64,000 nucleotides of DNA from NCBI GenBank assembly GCA_008360955.1, contig LUCM01002408.1, positions 372,001 through 436,000 of the forward strand, given 5' to 3'. A program made the translations under genes and the position numbers. This document shows positions 11,575-23,224 of this stretch, piece after piece. Position 1 is the stretch's first letter. Each line of letters starts with the position of its first letter. A model generated the notes under the pieces. The model did not search any database and was not told the DNA's origin. It worked only from the letters and a program-made list of their open reading frames with translations. The DNA comes from Fasciolopsis buskii (Eukaryota; Platyhelminthes; Trematoda; Plagiorchiida; Fasciolidae).

Positions 11575-12260
11575 ATCCAACGGGAACAAGGAGTGGACCT
11601 ACACAAACGGGAAAAGATAAGATACTGCTGCAGCCAACACACGGAACACAGCCTAACTGTACAAACGCACGTGTTTCCAATCATTCTGATTCGATAGAAA
11701 ATGACAGCACGATCGCCACTGTTCACGGTTCACTGCCATATCCTTCAGTGTCTCCAGCCAGCAAGTCGATGGGTCTTTCGGACCCCAACCACGAAGGCTT
11801 GAGACACCTACTTTACCTAACTTCGCTGTACATTTTCTCATCCCACGTTGCCACGTCATCTGTTGGCCTCCACATGGCTTCTTCCATTCCTTAGGAGGAA
11901 CACAAAATAAGGCACGGTATGGTAGACGAGTGTTCGTCATACGCAACCAGCGTAGTCTACTAAGTTTCACACGCTGAAACAAGCTGTTCTTAGACGTGGC
12001 ACTCAATACCAGATTCCTAACCTCAATATTACTCGCCCGGTCACTTCATCCAATCCTAGCCATACTACGTAAACATCGGTTGTCGAAAACCTCCAACCGA
12101 CGAACATCGCCCACACGCATACTCCACGTCTCGCAACCGTACAACAGAACTGAACGCATTGCAGCACACTACACACGACCTTTCAATTTCAGTGAAATCT
12201 CAGGCCGATACCACAAGTGCTTCAGTCCAGCGTAAGCTGCCCGAGCCTTGGATATGCACA
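11575..12260 (-). mobile_element. Non-LTR retrotransposon, 3' end (RTE-like C-terminal region, pseudogene)
   Basis: Read on the minus strand from about 12260, fragments of a LINE polyprotein follow in order: a segment with GLKHLWYRPEISLKLKGRV, LLYGCETW-type and DVRRLEVFDNRCLR signatures, then NTRLPYRALFCVPPKEWKKP and GGQQMTWQRGM with LRGWGPKDPSTCWLETLKDM. This order (GCETW box, RCLR box, RLPYR.LF, GGQ..TW) is the standard C-terminal part after the RT domain in RTE and related clades. The upstream part has stops and frame changes, and the RT domain is absent, so the copy is 5'-truncated. The 3' sequence after the coding part (gtttgtacagttag.ctgtg, ttccgtgtgttggct) is shared with the relic at 23225-24445, so both belong to one family. 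Confidence 0.75.
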
Positions 12261-12264
12261 TAGT

Positions 12265-14075
12265 TTGTAGAAGAGCTGATATAAGCCTAATGACCGGAAA
12301 TAAACTGTCGCGAATAACTGTGATGACTATCGGTCAGCTTGCTCCCTTGTATGATTCAATGCCACTCCAAGTTTCATCTTCATAATCGTTTGTTCCCCCT
12401 TCACTCTCACCTCCGCTTACAGTGGATCTTGTCGTCTGCACTCATGCCTCAAACGACGCGTGCATAAAAGACTGACGAGTTCAGTCAATCACACGAAAAC
12501 TAACGGCAACCAATGGGGAAAAGAATCACTAAATACGCTCTTTCGGTGACAGTCATGCTCTAAACTTATTTGGAAATGGATAGAATAAAGACTGAACGTG
12601 TACTTACGACGACCATTGCTGCTCATCATGAGTCAGAACAAATTTATTGGTCTGGTAACAAAAGTTATCTTACATAAATGCAAGAAGCAATTACTGACCG
12701 TGAATTCACATGAATATCTTTAGTCCCACAATGCAAATGTACAAATGACCTTTCTCGGACCCGATCGATGATGATCGGATTGCGGGTTTCGTACCAAATT
12801 CACGCACACGAGACAAACTGGACAGAGTGAATTTGCACTATTCAGTTGGTTCGTCTAACCTAAATTCTAAATGCGGTTTCAGTTTTTCCAAAAAAGTTGC
12901 CTAAATTGGTCTTTGTGATTGGTTTTCATGCTCGAGAACAACCCAAATTGAACGGTACAGTTTGAGAGTTAGCTTTCGAAACTTTACTGTCATGATATTC
13001 GAATTACGCATAGCTTTGTAAATGTTTGAATATGACAGCATAGCGGGATGACGAATGTTAGCAGTCCGTTTTTGGCGTCACCGTTAGTAAGGTTAATCAA
13101 TTTTGTAGCAACGTCACAGTCGTTCGGTTTGGGATCTCTGTTGTTTTTTTTCATTTAGATCTGATGTGATTGTAGTTGAATCACCTACTTCAACAATTGC
13201 TGCACATAGCGTAAAATTACACGTTTCTCGAATACCGCAAATGTGGCAAAATGTCACCATTGAAATCCAAGGTCTGATTGAAGTTAAAAAAATTTGTACG
13301 CTTGTGACTGAATGGAGAGTAGCTTTACGGGGGTGATATCAAAGTCTAAAGGGTTAGAATTTCGAAGTAATCCGTGTCTAAATGTAGTACGGAAAGGAGA
13401 CATATAAACCGATCGACACGGGTAAATTCATGTACACACATAAACGAGATTGTCAAACGGCGCCGATGTGAAAGGTAAAAGTAGAATCGACAAAAACGTA
13501 GTTCGAATTAACAGAATGCTAAACTCCAATACCATGAAGAATCGAGATGTCTTTGACATAAGAAATAAAATTTACAAAGCTGACAAGAAACACTATTTTT
13601 CTTCACTGTTCTACTCTCTGTTCATGTCCGCTTATTTGTTTGTTTGTTTGCGCGTGCGTGCGTGCGTAAGCGTTTGGCAAACTTCAAATAAACAAGGCGG
13701 CAACAGTTCATCATTTTATACCCGTATCACTATCATAATGGAAAAAAGTAGTGACAATTAGACAATAGTTGATGACCTCATGAATTTATGATTTACTGGC
13801 AAACTGTAGTGATGAAAAATGACCAGTTACGATGTGATAAAATGCACGCATTGATCTGCTTTAATCATTCACATAAATGGTCTCTATTTAGATCATTTGA
13901 ATGGCTAAATTCCTCCTTAAGTGAATTTGACAAAAAAGTAGCACATTTTTTAGCTTACATAAGTGAACCTCGGCTACTGTGAGTAGTGTCAGTTGAATGA
14001 ACAAAATAAATCTGGACAAAACCGAAGCCATTTAATCTTCCTTTTCGACAAAATCAGAACACACGGACAAATCCG
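12265..14075. other. Non-coding stretch; no exons 2/3 found for the TAL gene at 14197
   Basis: This lies downstream (minus strand) of the TAL first exon at 14081-14197. I searched it for an EF-hand or DLC exon and saw none. It includes a short (gtgc)n run near 13650. Confidence 0.35.
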
Positions 14076-14080
14076 CTCAC

Positions 14081-14197
14081 CGTGATCATAGCTCTGTCCA
14101 AATTGTTGGTGGTCACATAACTTTCCAAATTTTGCACGGAAATTTTCTCATCGTGTTCCGAATCGATGGCGAAAAACATTTCCACGAACGGTTCCAT
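14081..14197 (-). CDS. TAL-type EF-hand protein, first coding exon with a degenerate calcium loop
   Basis: A 117-nt exon from ATG 14197-14195 to a GTGAGC donor. It encodes 39 residues beginning MEPFVEMFFAIDSEHDEKIS. It aligns residue for residue with the exons at 4573 and 60073 and ends in the same phase. The EF loop keeps D12 but has Glu at loop position 3, no Gly at position 6 and Asn23 in place of the bidentate Glu at position 12, so Ca2+ binding by this loop is doubtful. Degenerate EF-hands are known within TAL families. I saw no exon 2 or 3 between here and the next TAL exon at 4573. A very long intron, a lost 3' half (pseudogene), or exons too diverged to recognise are all possible. Confidence 0.62.
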
Positions 14198-14270
14198 TCT
14201 GACGAGATTTCTGTCAATCTCTGATTGCTAGTTTACAGTCTGCATCCCGCGAAAGACCAAGACGGAACAA

Positions 14271-14277
14271 ATATATA
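14271..14277 (-). promoter_or_regulatory. TATA-like box upstream of the 14197 TAL start
   Basis: ATATATA on the minus strand, 74-80 bp before the ATG and similarly placed to the other TAL loci. A GA-rich run lies just further upstream (14283-14303). Confidence 0.35.
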
Positions 14278-14507
14278 CAATCAGAGGGAGAGAGAGAGAG
14301 AGTAAGAGACAGCGAGAAAAACGTATACGTTGACAGTTTCTTGTGAAACAGTCTAGGTAGTTAGACATTTCAGCTGACAGTTCCGACTGGTTTCAAATTT
14401 TAGATCACCTCTGTTCTACTGACAATGCTGTCTGAGCTCAGTTGAATGAACTGGAAGTTATGCATCGACCAGTGCGGAACCCGTGAGTACGTTTCTTATC
14501 AACTTTG

Positions 14508-14535
14508 TGCGTGTGTGTGTGTGTTTGTGTGTGAG
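14508..14535 (+). repeat. (GT)n microsatellite
   Basis: Run of gtgtgtgtgt with one interruption. Confidence 0.8.
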
Positions 14536-15199
14536 TAGGACAGGTCATGTTTGTTGGACTGTGGATTTATTATTAGAAAAAACGTGAGTTCCACGAATCG
14601 CTTAATAGACAGGCAAAGATGTGTCAGATCTTCAGAAAACTCTACTGAATGTCGTGCTACTTTGGATAAACAAATCGCATCTACCGGATTAGCAATCATG
14701 CAATCATATTGCTTACCACTTAGAATGGTTATGAAGAAAAGAGTAGTTGGATTTCTTGATCGGTTGGCAGTAGCCGTTTTTGTATCTATGGTTGGTAATT
14801 GATGCCGACCATCCGCAATAAGCAGACACATAGACCAGATGTGAACAGCGAGAGGGTTGAACAAAGAACAAATCAAATTTCCCATTTCTGATGACTTGAA
14901 TAGTAATTCATTTTACGTATAGTAATCGGATTATAGGATCGGTTCTCTTACTCCCAAGTACTTGGACAAATTGGGAAGCAGTGATTTGTTATCTACTCTC
15001 CAAACCTGCCCGTTCTCGTTCGTGCGCTCTGATCTGGGATCAATGGCTGTGAATCAGACAGGTTAACGCCTAGGCTAACCGATCAGTTCTTCGGGTCTTC
15101 CATCACAAGTCCAATCACCCGTTCGAGCATGGGAAGACTTGCAGTGACGAGAATTGTCAACAAATCAGATGAAACAGCTACGTAGACAGTAGTATTTCC

Positions 15200-15655
15200 A
15201 CGGTCTTCAATTATGCCAGGGAGGTTTACGTGGGTATGCAAACATTCCAGTGTCACTTTGCTTCGGTCTAGTGACCCTTACAGTGCCAAAGCGTGACCAT
15301 AACCGGAAAAAACAGGACTGACAGCCAAACTCCTCTGAGGTTATTTGAATAACCGACAGCAAGCTCGGCGACGAGCACGGAGTCTTCCAAGTGTCCAAGT
15401 TCGCGGACTGATAGAGAGTGATCTGATTTTGTGGTACGTCCAGGGGGGAGCGGAGGTGCGATTCGATGATGAAAACCAAAGAATAGACAATGATCTCTTG
15501 AGACAGATGGCCATCGGGTGAAGGACTCTATCACGCGTGGGTCTATGTGAACCATTTGATTACGGCAAATAAAGACAGGAACTGTCTTGTTGATGTGCCA
15601 GAGGCTATTTGTCGTTCTCGCTTGATTAGGCTGACTGGGAATGGACAAAAATCGC
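15200..15655 (-). repeat. Unassigned dispersed repeat family A, copy 1
   Basis: On the minus strand this matches 48685-49175 over some 400 bp, including aagcgagaacgacaaat.gcc, acccacgcgtgatagagt, acccgatggccatctgtctc and ctcagaggagtttggctgt. A 126-residue reading (15648-15268) matches the frame at 48646-49056, with shared strings such as RWPSVSRDHCLFFGF. I do not recognise the peptide as a known domain. It may be an untranslated part of a larger retroelement. Confidence 0.65.
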
Positions 15656-15659
15656 TAGT

Positions 15660-16420
15660 GCTAGCAAGCGTAACAAAAGGAGACATTAAAACCAGTTGTG
15701 ATTAGGTTGATCATTTTATTCCGAACTTCTCTTACCTCTGTGTGACTCGGCTGTACTGGGCATGTTTGTGTGAGCAATTAGTCAGTCAGTGAACTGTCGA
15801 AGTCGGTCAGACAGTCAGTCTGTCCCACGATCTAACAGTTTGTTTGCCTTTTTGTCTGTATGTTTGTAATCCACTCAGCCAATCAATCGACTAGACCGAA
15901 ACAAAAGGAAATTTGAAGTGACATGGTGATTCTCTTTTTTCTATATAGAAAGTTTTTTCTCTTCTTGTTCTAGAATTTCATCCCCTAGTTTAATGGGAAG
16001 ACCGGCGGAAAAGCGTGATTAGTGGTATCACCAGACATAATAGAAGGAGGTTGCTTGGAGCATGACGTGAGATATCAGCTAATGCATTTCCATGCAATAA
16101 CATTCAACTCCTCCCGAATTCCGTTGTTGCTAGTCACATCACTCGAGGCGTACAAAGGAGAAGAGAAGGAGGTGCATAATTTTTCTGTATGAATTTGCCT
16201 TCAGAACTAGGTCGCAGCATTTTCGATGCGACATATACTCTGTCCAGAACTCGGCAATCTTGACTCGTTGTGGTCAAGCCGCCCGGGGTTTTTAAACTTG
16301 AAGTTTGCTGTTTTGATTCTTTCGTCGCCGGTCACTTTATCAGACCTGAAGATTCTTTCCTGACGGTTAACGTCTTCTTTAAAAAGAAGTACAAAATGGA
16401 TGTCACATAATTACATGTAT
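15660..16420. other. Non-coding stretch, nothing recognised
   Basis: There are only cagtcagt-type short repeats near 15780-15830. Confidence 0.35.
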
Positions 16421-16426
16421 TTATCA

Positions 16427-16600
16427 CCCGGCGGTGGCTAAGCGGAGAAGGTCGTGGCGTTTGCACGTGAAGGTCGCGGGCTCGGATCCTCCTACCGCCG
16501 GTCAACTTCCCCATTTGGCAGCCCTCTGCCGGCAGCGGCCCTCTTCCTGAAAATTGATGTACATTGTTTCATTAACAAAGGAAGTAAAGGATAAAAGATA
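16427..16600 (+). mobile_element. tRNA-derived SINE, family 1, copy 2
   Basis: It starts cccggcggtggctaagcgga (A box TGGCTAAGCGG). The B-box region gggctcggatcc is slightly decayed. The 3' part of the tRNA-like head (taccgccgg) can still pair with ggcggt at the 5' end like an acceptor stem. The body (caacttccccatttggcagc) and tail (aaaggaagtaaaggataaaa) match the other copies. Confidence 0.8.
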
Positions 16601-16701
16601 AGGGATTGTAGATGTGCGTTGACGAAATTTCTGTTCCAAACCACTGCTTCCAATTTTATTGGCTGAACTAGAATTAGTCGTGCTAGAATGACTGCATATA
16701 T

Positions 16702-16960
16702 GAACAACAAATTGTCAGTAGTATAAGGATGATCAAACAAAATTTCTTCAGGGGCACACGACCGGTTTCGTGGTTATTTCTGCTCATCGGGTATGCGCAC
16801 CAGGCACCTTCCTCCCCAAACATCGCAATACTTTTAATATGCAGCCTCAGGAGTGTGAATGAAATCTCTTCTTTTAATAGTCCACACAAATGTGATTCGT
16901 TGACAATCCTTTGTCATTTGGGCTGAGCCAAGCTTCTGGGCGTATGCTTCCGGGGAAATT
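16702..16960 (+). repeat. Foldback MITE-like family, copy 3 (partial)
   Basis: It matches the left inverted half of the 6356 copy: aacaaaatttc, gcacacgaccggttt, gtggttatt, gggtatgcgcacc, ccaaacatcgcaat. A related fragment (gcgtatgcttccgggg) follows near 16940. Confidence 0.5.
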
Positions 16961-16964
16961 TCGC

Positions 16965-19229
16965 TCACCAATCCGACAAATTAGTATCTGTTGCGGTGGC
17001 ATTTTGTTCTCGGTTCTAAGGTTGGTTCAGCCCAACAGATAAAGAATTACCTATAAATCATATATGTATATAATATCTCTATTTTGCAGGGATCCCTCAG
17101 ATATTTGAGTTACTTCACAACTAATGGTTGCATGACGACACTCAGACAGTTTCGTAGAGGGTTGACAACTAACCGAGTTAATTTGTGAATTAGTGAGTGA
17201 TTTAGTTTGTTCCTTTGATGAATAAAGGGGAAAGTCATGTAGCTAGTGAGCAGGAAGGTAAAACCTGTTGGTGTGTAGTTGCAGAATTCACGTTTTTGTC
17301 GTAAAATATCGTATCGAGTTAATTCAACATTGTGTTTTAATTCCAACTTTTCTCACCTGAAAAATTCAAAGTCGAAGAAGTTCAAGCACCTGCTCACTTC
17401 TCACTCGAATCGCAATCACGCAAGAGGTTGTGTCAAGTGATCAAGTCCAATTTTGTCTGACTATAATGCCTTGTGCAGATGTGGAGCAGTTAGCCATAGA
17501 GCTGCCCTCGTACGGAACATCCTATGGTTTTCGTCCCATTATGGAAGCTGGCGTACGTGAGACAGCTGGAAGAAAACGTGTGGCACATCACACTCGGGAC
17601 GTGTCTGATATCAGATTATGAAGTCGTATTTGGTGAAGCCTTCCCGGTCGATAGAATAGTTAAGAAAAATGAAACCAACGACCAGATGCAATAAGTTTAT
17701 TGTATACATCATGTCGCACAAGTTGTATTTGAAGGCAAACCATAGCAGAATAAGAGACTTGTGTTTTGCAAGATTCGGAAGCGCTGAATCTCGCGAGTGC
17801 CAAAGCGAGCGGATCTTTTTAGTTCGACACAGGAGACAAAATCAAAACAACGCCGCAATAGCAACACTAAGCGTCGAACACTGCGAAAAAAATGATATCC
17901 TTAAGCAGTTGATTATCCTCGAAAGGTCGACGCTAGTGAAAGTCAATAGACAGCTATCGAGGTCGAGTAAATACAAGTTTGGCAAACCTTAGACGCTGTT
18001 CTCGGTGTTTTTTTTTTTGAAGCCATTAGTGATCAACACCCAGCTTGGTGAAAATAAAGGAAATTAACTAATTCAACAATTCAATGGTTTTACGCCTATC
18101 AGAGATGAATGAAACTGTGAACGTGACGCTACCTTTTTATCTCCTGGGATCAGCAATCTTGTTTGATAAGGTGTCGTGTGTTCGGTGCAGCAGACGTTGT
18201 CAGTATCCTACTGGCCCGTCAATCACTATGCATTCAAAAACAGCTTGTGTTAACTATGGGACTTCAAAATAAATTCTAGACCAGATGTCAACTGACGCAA
18301 TACTTTTAGCCGCTTCGACATCGTGTAAGGAACATCAGAAACTACTTTCCCACTCATGTTTTTTCCTAGCTAATCAGAAACCTTGGACTTTCTCTTATGC
18401 AGTGTTACATTATGGTATGAATACGAAAAACTAAAAACTAAAACCGGTGTCTCCTCAATGGGAAATGTAAAATACCAGGGTTAGTATATGTGATCAGACC
18501 ATAAACGTTACAGCAACTAAGGATCCGTGGATAGAATACCAACGGACAATGCCCGGGACCAATCTATTATGCAGGTCAACAGTGGCGCATGCATAAAAAA
18601 CGAGCCGATAGTTAACGGTTTGTCGACTAATGTGAACGTTCTGCTGACGCACCTGTCATTCTGATTCGGTTCCAGTCGAGGAAGACTTTTGTGAAGCGTA
18701 CAAGTAGACTCAGAACAGAAAATAATATGGCAAATACTGTGCAGTGTGTGTGTGTGTGTGAGCGTGTGACAAAATTCAGTTCGTTGAGGCTACACAAAAC
18801 ATTCCAAGTACCTAAACAGTGAGCTACAAAGAGCGATTTTATGGCTCACTTCACTATCTGTAAGTCCCTTTGATAACCGTAATTAATGAGCACGAACTAT
18901 TTGATCATGCGGTATCATTGACTTCGGTTGATTCCAAGTCGGCATTTTCGTAGCATTACTTTGAATGTAAATTTTTTTAGTGCATATGTAATACATGAAT
19001 GTAATGAAAAAGGCCTGTTCCGTGGCTGATAAGGGTAGAACACAGAGGCACGGACAACCCGTAAACATGGCCCTGCTATTTGGAGTACGATAGATCCACA
19101 AAAGACTGCAATAGGTCAGGCACGGTCAAAAGCCGAGCGACATCCAATTGTAATCATTTACCAAGGTTAAAAGTAACACTTGAGAGGAACACGGTATATG
19201 AAATCAGATAGGGGACTGTGATTGAACAG
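16965..19229. other. Non-coding or unresolved stretch
   Basis: A short exon-like segment at 17480-17555 has good splice signals but two competing frames. A 107-codon frame at 17669-17992 has no relatives I recognise. A (GT)n run lies at about 18744-18770. None of these is firm enough to call. Confidence 0.3.
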
Positions 19230-19230
19230 T

Positions 19231-19658
19231 ATGAGTTATCGACAGGCTATTCGTGGTGGCATTCTCCGCAAACCAATTGGATCCCATCCTGATGTCACAT
19301 TGATTCGCGAGGCTAGATTTGAGAATGTGAACACCAAGACTTCGAATGTTGGATCCACCAAACTGTCATCCGTGCAGACCAAGTGGAAAAGAAACAAACA
19401 AGTAATTATTACAAGTTCACACTGAATACAACTTTTCAGTACAGTCAACGTAAACAGGCTTGACAAAGAAAGCATTTAACCAGAACCAGGAGATCTTCGG
19501 GATCAATTGAAACAGTGTGGACAAAACTTTAGATTGAAAACAGTTCATGTCGTAATAGATTACAGCATAACTTCATTCGCTTCTTTCAGTTTTTTGGAGA
19601 CTTTTTTAAGTCGACCGGTTGTCTGTGTGGATCCGAACCCAACAATTTATTCGGGTAG
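19231..19658 (+). CDS. Possible small two-exon gene or last two exons of a gene, unknown product
   Basis: Exon 1 (19231-19401) starts at ATG, reads 57 codons beginning MSYRQAIRGGILRKPIGSHP, and ends at a GTAATT donor. Exon 2 starts after ttcgcttctttcag at 19590 in matching phase and gives 22 more residues (FFGDFFKSTGCLC...) before TAG at 19656-19658. The result is a 79-residue basic protein with a Cys-rich tail. An AG precedes the ATG by one base, so exon 1 could instead be an internal exon. An alternative phase of exon 2 is also open, to 19731. I recognise no domain. Support rests only on open frame, splice signals and matching phase. Confidence 0.3.
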
Positions 19659-19661
19659 AAC

Positions 19662-22050
19662 TTTTCGTTGGAAAGATATTTCCGTTGACCAGGGCGGATG
19701 CATACGAACCAAAAGCACCGGGGCTAATTGAACGTATTCAACACCAAGTTCTTGGGACGGATGAGGTGAAATGGCACTAACCATAATGAGATAAGCATGA
19801 CGTTATAATATAGTTTAGTATTATTATTATTATTGCTATATTATGAACAACCGAAACTTTCGAAGTTGGCAACACTATTAAGAACATCACTAAAGCGCTT
19901 GTTACAACAAACGGTAATGTGCGCGAAAACAAGACACTGTCAATTTAATCACCATCCAGTGGACATAAGGATGAGAAAAACGTTGTCATAATTATCATCA
20001 ATCGATTCGCCAAACTCAGTGTCATCCAGAGCCGCGAAATCCCAAAAATTGTTCTCATTATCATCTAAGCTGTATTCATCATTATAGTCGGAATAGATAT
20101 CAACATGTCCACCAACGCCACCAATATGAAAATTTTTTGATTAAATAATAAACATATTATTGTTAATTCCCTCCGGGAAACACCCACGTTTTCATTTACG
20201 TTCAGCTGTACCCTTTCACCGTTATTTGTCCTTATATTCATCTTGACGGCTTATTTGTAAGCGCTTTTTAATATTCAGGTGCATATGTGCTAGTCTGGCG
20301 GCTAGATTTGGTCTCACGCCGATCACGACCCCTGATTATTATCTTGTGCACTCTCTGCTTACTTGTCCGTCTTACTCCAATGAAGTTTCCCTTTTCCTCC
20401 GCGGCGATTTCAACTGCATCTCACACTCAGAAGACTAACGGTCTCCTCCACACCACTGTCTGTAAGCTGCACCCGCTAGTCCCCTTCTGACCCATGTATA
20501 GTGACCTTAATCAGTCTCCAACTAGCGCATACCCGCGCATTTCTGTCTTCAGCACATTTCAGTGACCTTTTGTTGCTGACGCCCGACTATATGCTCCTTC
20601 TGTTCCACGTGTATTTTTCTCATTCATAAGGTCACCGACTGCCCGATGTATTGTGCGCTGCCCAGAACGACTGTTTTTTAACATAATGGATCGTACTTTT
20701 AGTTCCAATTTGGGTTATTATTTATGTTTAGTGCCAATTTCATCGTTGTTGATCGTCATCTGCCTCAGTACTACTCCAAGCGCTGCTGTACCAGTATGAC
20801 TGCTGCATATATTGATTTCAGCAATCTTCACGTCTCCACAATGACCGCCCATATCGATTGGGACCGCGTAAGATTTGCTGTCACCGATCTGTAAAATCCA
20901 AGATCGTAAGGATTCCACAGTCATTCTAACCGTAATCATCATCGCCATCACTATCGACTGAATATTTATCCCACTCATCCTCATAACAATCGTCATCGTT
21001 GTCACCAATTTTAAGGTTCTTTTATTTTGACTGTTTAAACCAATGTGACCTAGTGTCTGAAACAAACACTTCGCGCAACATCAGTACTTGGTCTTTGCAT
21101 TCCAATCTTTTCATATGCGATCCGTTTCCATTTCAATGCGATTTTGTTTTCGCTGTATCATTCACCAGAATACCATTTCCGTCCCTATCGAAGTAGTAAG
21201 GTTTATCATGAATAACTGAGATTTTTCAACTCACGGTTTCACTTGTGCAACCCTTGGACTGATTCTTATCATGTTCAGCCTGTTACCCAGCTAGAAAGTT
21301 CATTAGCCGATTAGTTCATCCGCGAACACAAAATGCTATCACGCACACATTAACGGCCGATCTGCGTCAACCAATCGGTCTTCAATAAGCGGCGATTTTG
21401 TCCAGCACGACAGTTGCTCGCACATCGGCCCTGGTTGACGCACTGATCTCATGTGCTGGTTTCATTCCGAATGCAATTTGCTTAGAGAATCTTGACACCG
21501 TTGGAAATGTCAACAGTTTCGAGAATTTGCACTGTAGAACTCAGTAATTCTTATAGCTGGAGTGAATGCCCCTATTATTGCGAAGTTGTGCGATCCAAAA
21601 TTCCTCACCCGGTGACCTTGAACCGACCAGCCCTATTTGTGCAGAGATTTTTTGAACATACGATGTGCTGCTGATGAGCCAACATTTTGATTTCTTTAAT
21701 CACCTAATACTAAGACGTTTATGTTGCCTAATACCAATAAACATTCATCCGTTTTGGAGATAGAAGGTCAACAGCTGCTAATTAGTTTATCGATTCAAAA
21801 CTCTTTGGTTAGCTGATTTAAAATCATACTGTATGGTTGACCTTCGTGTTTCTTAGATTTGTTTCCATTTGTAGTTCGGTAAAGTTATTTCGCAAAGCGA
21901 ACGACGCTTACGAGTTTCAAGAGCAAATTTATCATTTAGAATTCCCTAGCCTAGTGATCGGTGCTGGAAATGGTAAAGGTTCTAACAGCTGTCACTTTCA
22001 CCTGTACGATTCTTCAAGTTTTCCCAACTAATCGTTAAATCCCGAGTTAT
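19662..22050. other. Non-coding stretch, nothing recognised
   Basis: It contains an ATT microsatellite near 19820-19836. The 115-codon minus frame at 21065-20718 is rich in Met/Ile/Thr from repeated atcatc-type triplets and looks fortuitous. Confidence 0.35.
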
Positions 22051-22056
22051 TCACAA

Positions 22057-22333
22057 CTCTCACTAGAATCTCATTTGAATCGTTATTAGCGCGAATGGAT
22101 GATAAGTCTATTTAAGAATCACGTGGTGATTCGTCGGGAAAATTTTGTTCATCCATCCATTTGCGAAACATACTACTGAGAAGAAAAACCGATAGTTTCG
22201 GGCCCCGTGTCCCCTTTCTCCAAGTTAGCCTTACCTGACTGACGAAAATCCTCCCATGAATCACCATGTGATTCCTAAATGAACTTTTCATCCATTCACG
22301 CCCCTAACGATTAAACTGAGATTCTGGTGAGAA
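22057..22333. mobile_element. Foldback MITE-like element with about 85-bp terminal inverted repeats (fullest copy)
   Basis: The left arm tctcactagaatctcatttg...cgaatggatgataag...gaatcacgtggtgattc is repeated inverted at the right end as gaatcaccatgtgattcc...catccattcacgcc...ctgagattctggtgaga. The core carries aaaattttgttcatccatcc and cgggccccgtgtcccctttc. No open frame encodes a transposase, so it would be mobilised in trans. Immediately to the right (22390-22470) lies a second, separately oriented core fragment (accgcgaaaccggt, gcttccgggacattttgttc). Confidence 0.7.
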
Positions 22334-22474
22334 ACTAAGTAAGGAGTGAACTAGTATGGCGATAATTGGACAGGAGAGTACCTAGTACGCGGCACTAACC
22401 GCGAAACCGGTGGTGTGCTTCCGGGACATTTTGTTCATCCACCCGTATGCGAAACATACTACTGAGATTAACCA

Positions 22475-23220
22475 CAACTCATTCACAGAGCTGCTGTGAT
22501 AAGGTCAGGTGTAGCACAGTCCGACTAGCACACAAGACAGAACTTCAGATGCGAACTAGGGATTCTTGCGAAGACTGGCAAAAGCGAAATCGATTAGTTG
22601 GCACTGTTTCATTTTTTTTCAAATTCCTTTTTAATTCTTATTTTAATATTATAGCGTACATAGCTATCGACATTTCAATCAAAAATGATACACTCATCAC
22701 CTCATCAGAATACAGAATAGGAAAAATTAATTATAAATATTTTGAATTTCACAACAGATTTTGTGGAAATCCAGTCATGATCGGTTCTTGTTTGGTAATA
22801 ATTCGTGCTAGGTACGAAACATTTTATTTCCTATAGATCCTTGCATTGGACATTCTGAAGCGGAAAGCGGAACGTGTCCTGCTAATGAGAATGGCATTTA
22901 AAAAGGTGGTTGCTTGAGGAATGGGACGAATCCGAAAGAATTTTGGGAGTACATTTTTCACATTCGGTTAGATACATTTTACATGGTTTGGTGCAGAGTT
23001 CTTTCAGTGGTATTTAAAATGGATCACTAATAACTGACAAAACACGACCAACGATTCTGAAAGCATTTCTTTAGTAAATCAACAAAAGTGCCGTAGCCTT
23101 TTTGTGTCAAATGATAGACTTCTAACAATTTTTTACACATTTTGAAATGTGACTGAGCCATTTCAAGTTTTTAACAGCATTAATTCCTAAATACTTGACG
23201 GAATCTACCCCCTAGTAAGT
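22475..23220. other. Non-coding stretch, nothing recognised
   Basis: The 129-codon frame at 22447-22836 begins inside a repeat fragment, is A/T-rich, and has no family resemblance. Confidence 0.3.
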
Positions 23221-23224
23221 GATT

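Noticed and set aside
17480..17555. Exon-like segment with strong splice signals (ccttgtgcag / GTACGT).
   Set aside because: Two frames are open with different peptides, no neighbouring exon fits in phase, and there is no homology.
17669..17992. 107-codon frame with basic composition.
   Set aside because: No splice context, no domain, and the upstream part is low-information sequence.
20718..21065. 115-codon minus-strand frame rich in Met, Ile and Thr.
   Set aside because: It comes from repeated cat/atc triplets and is not a plausible protein.
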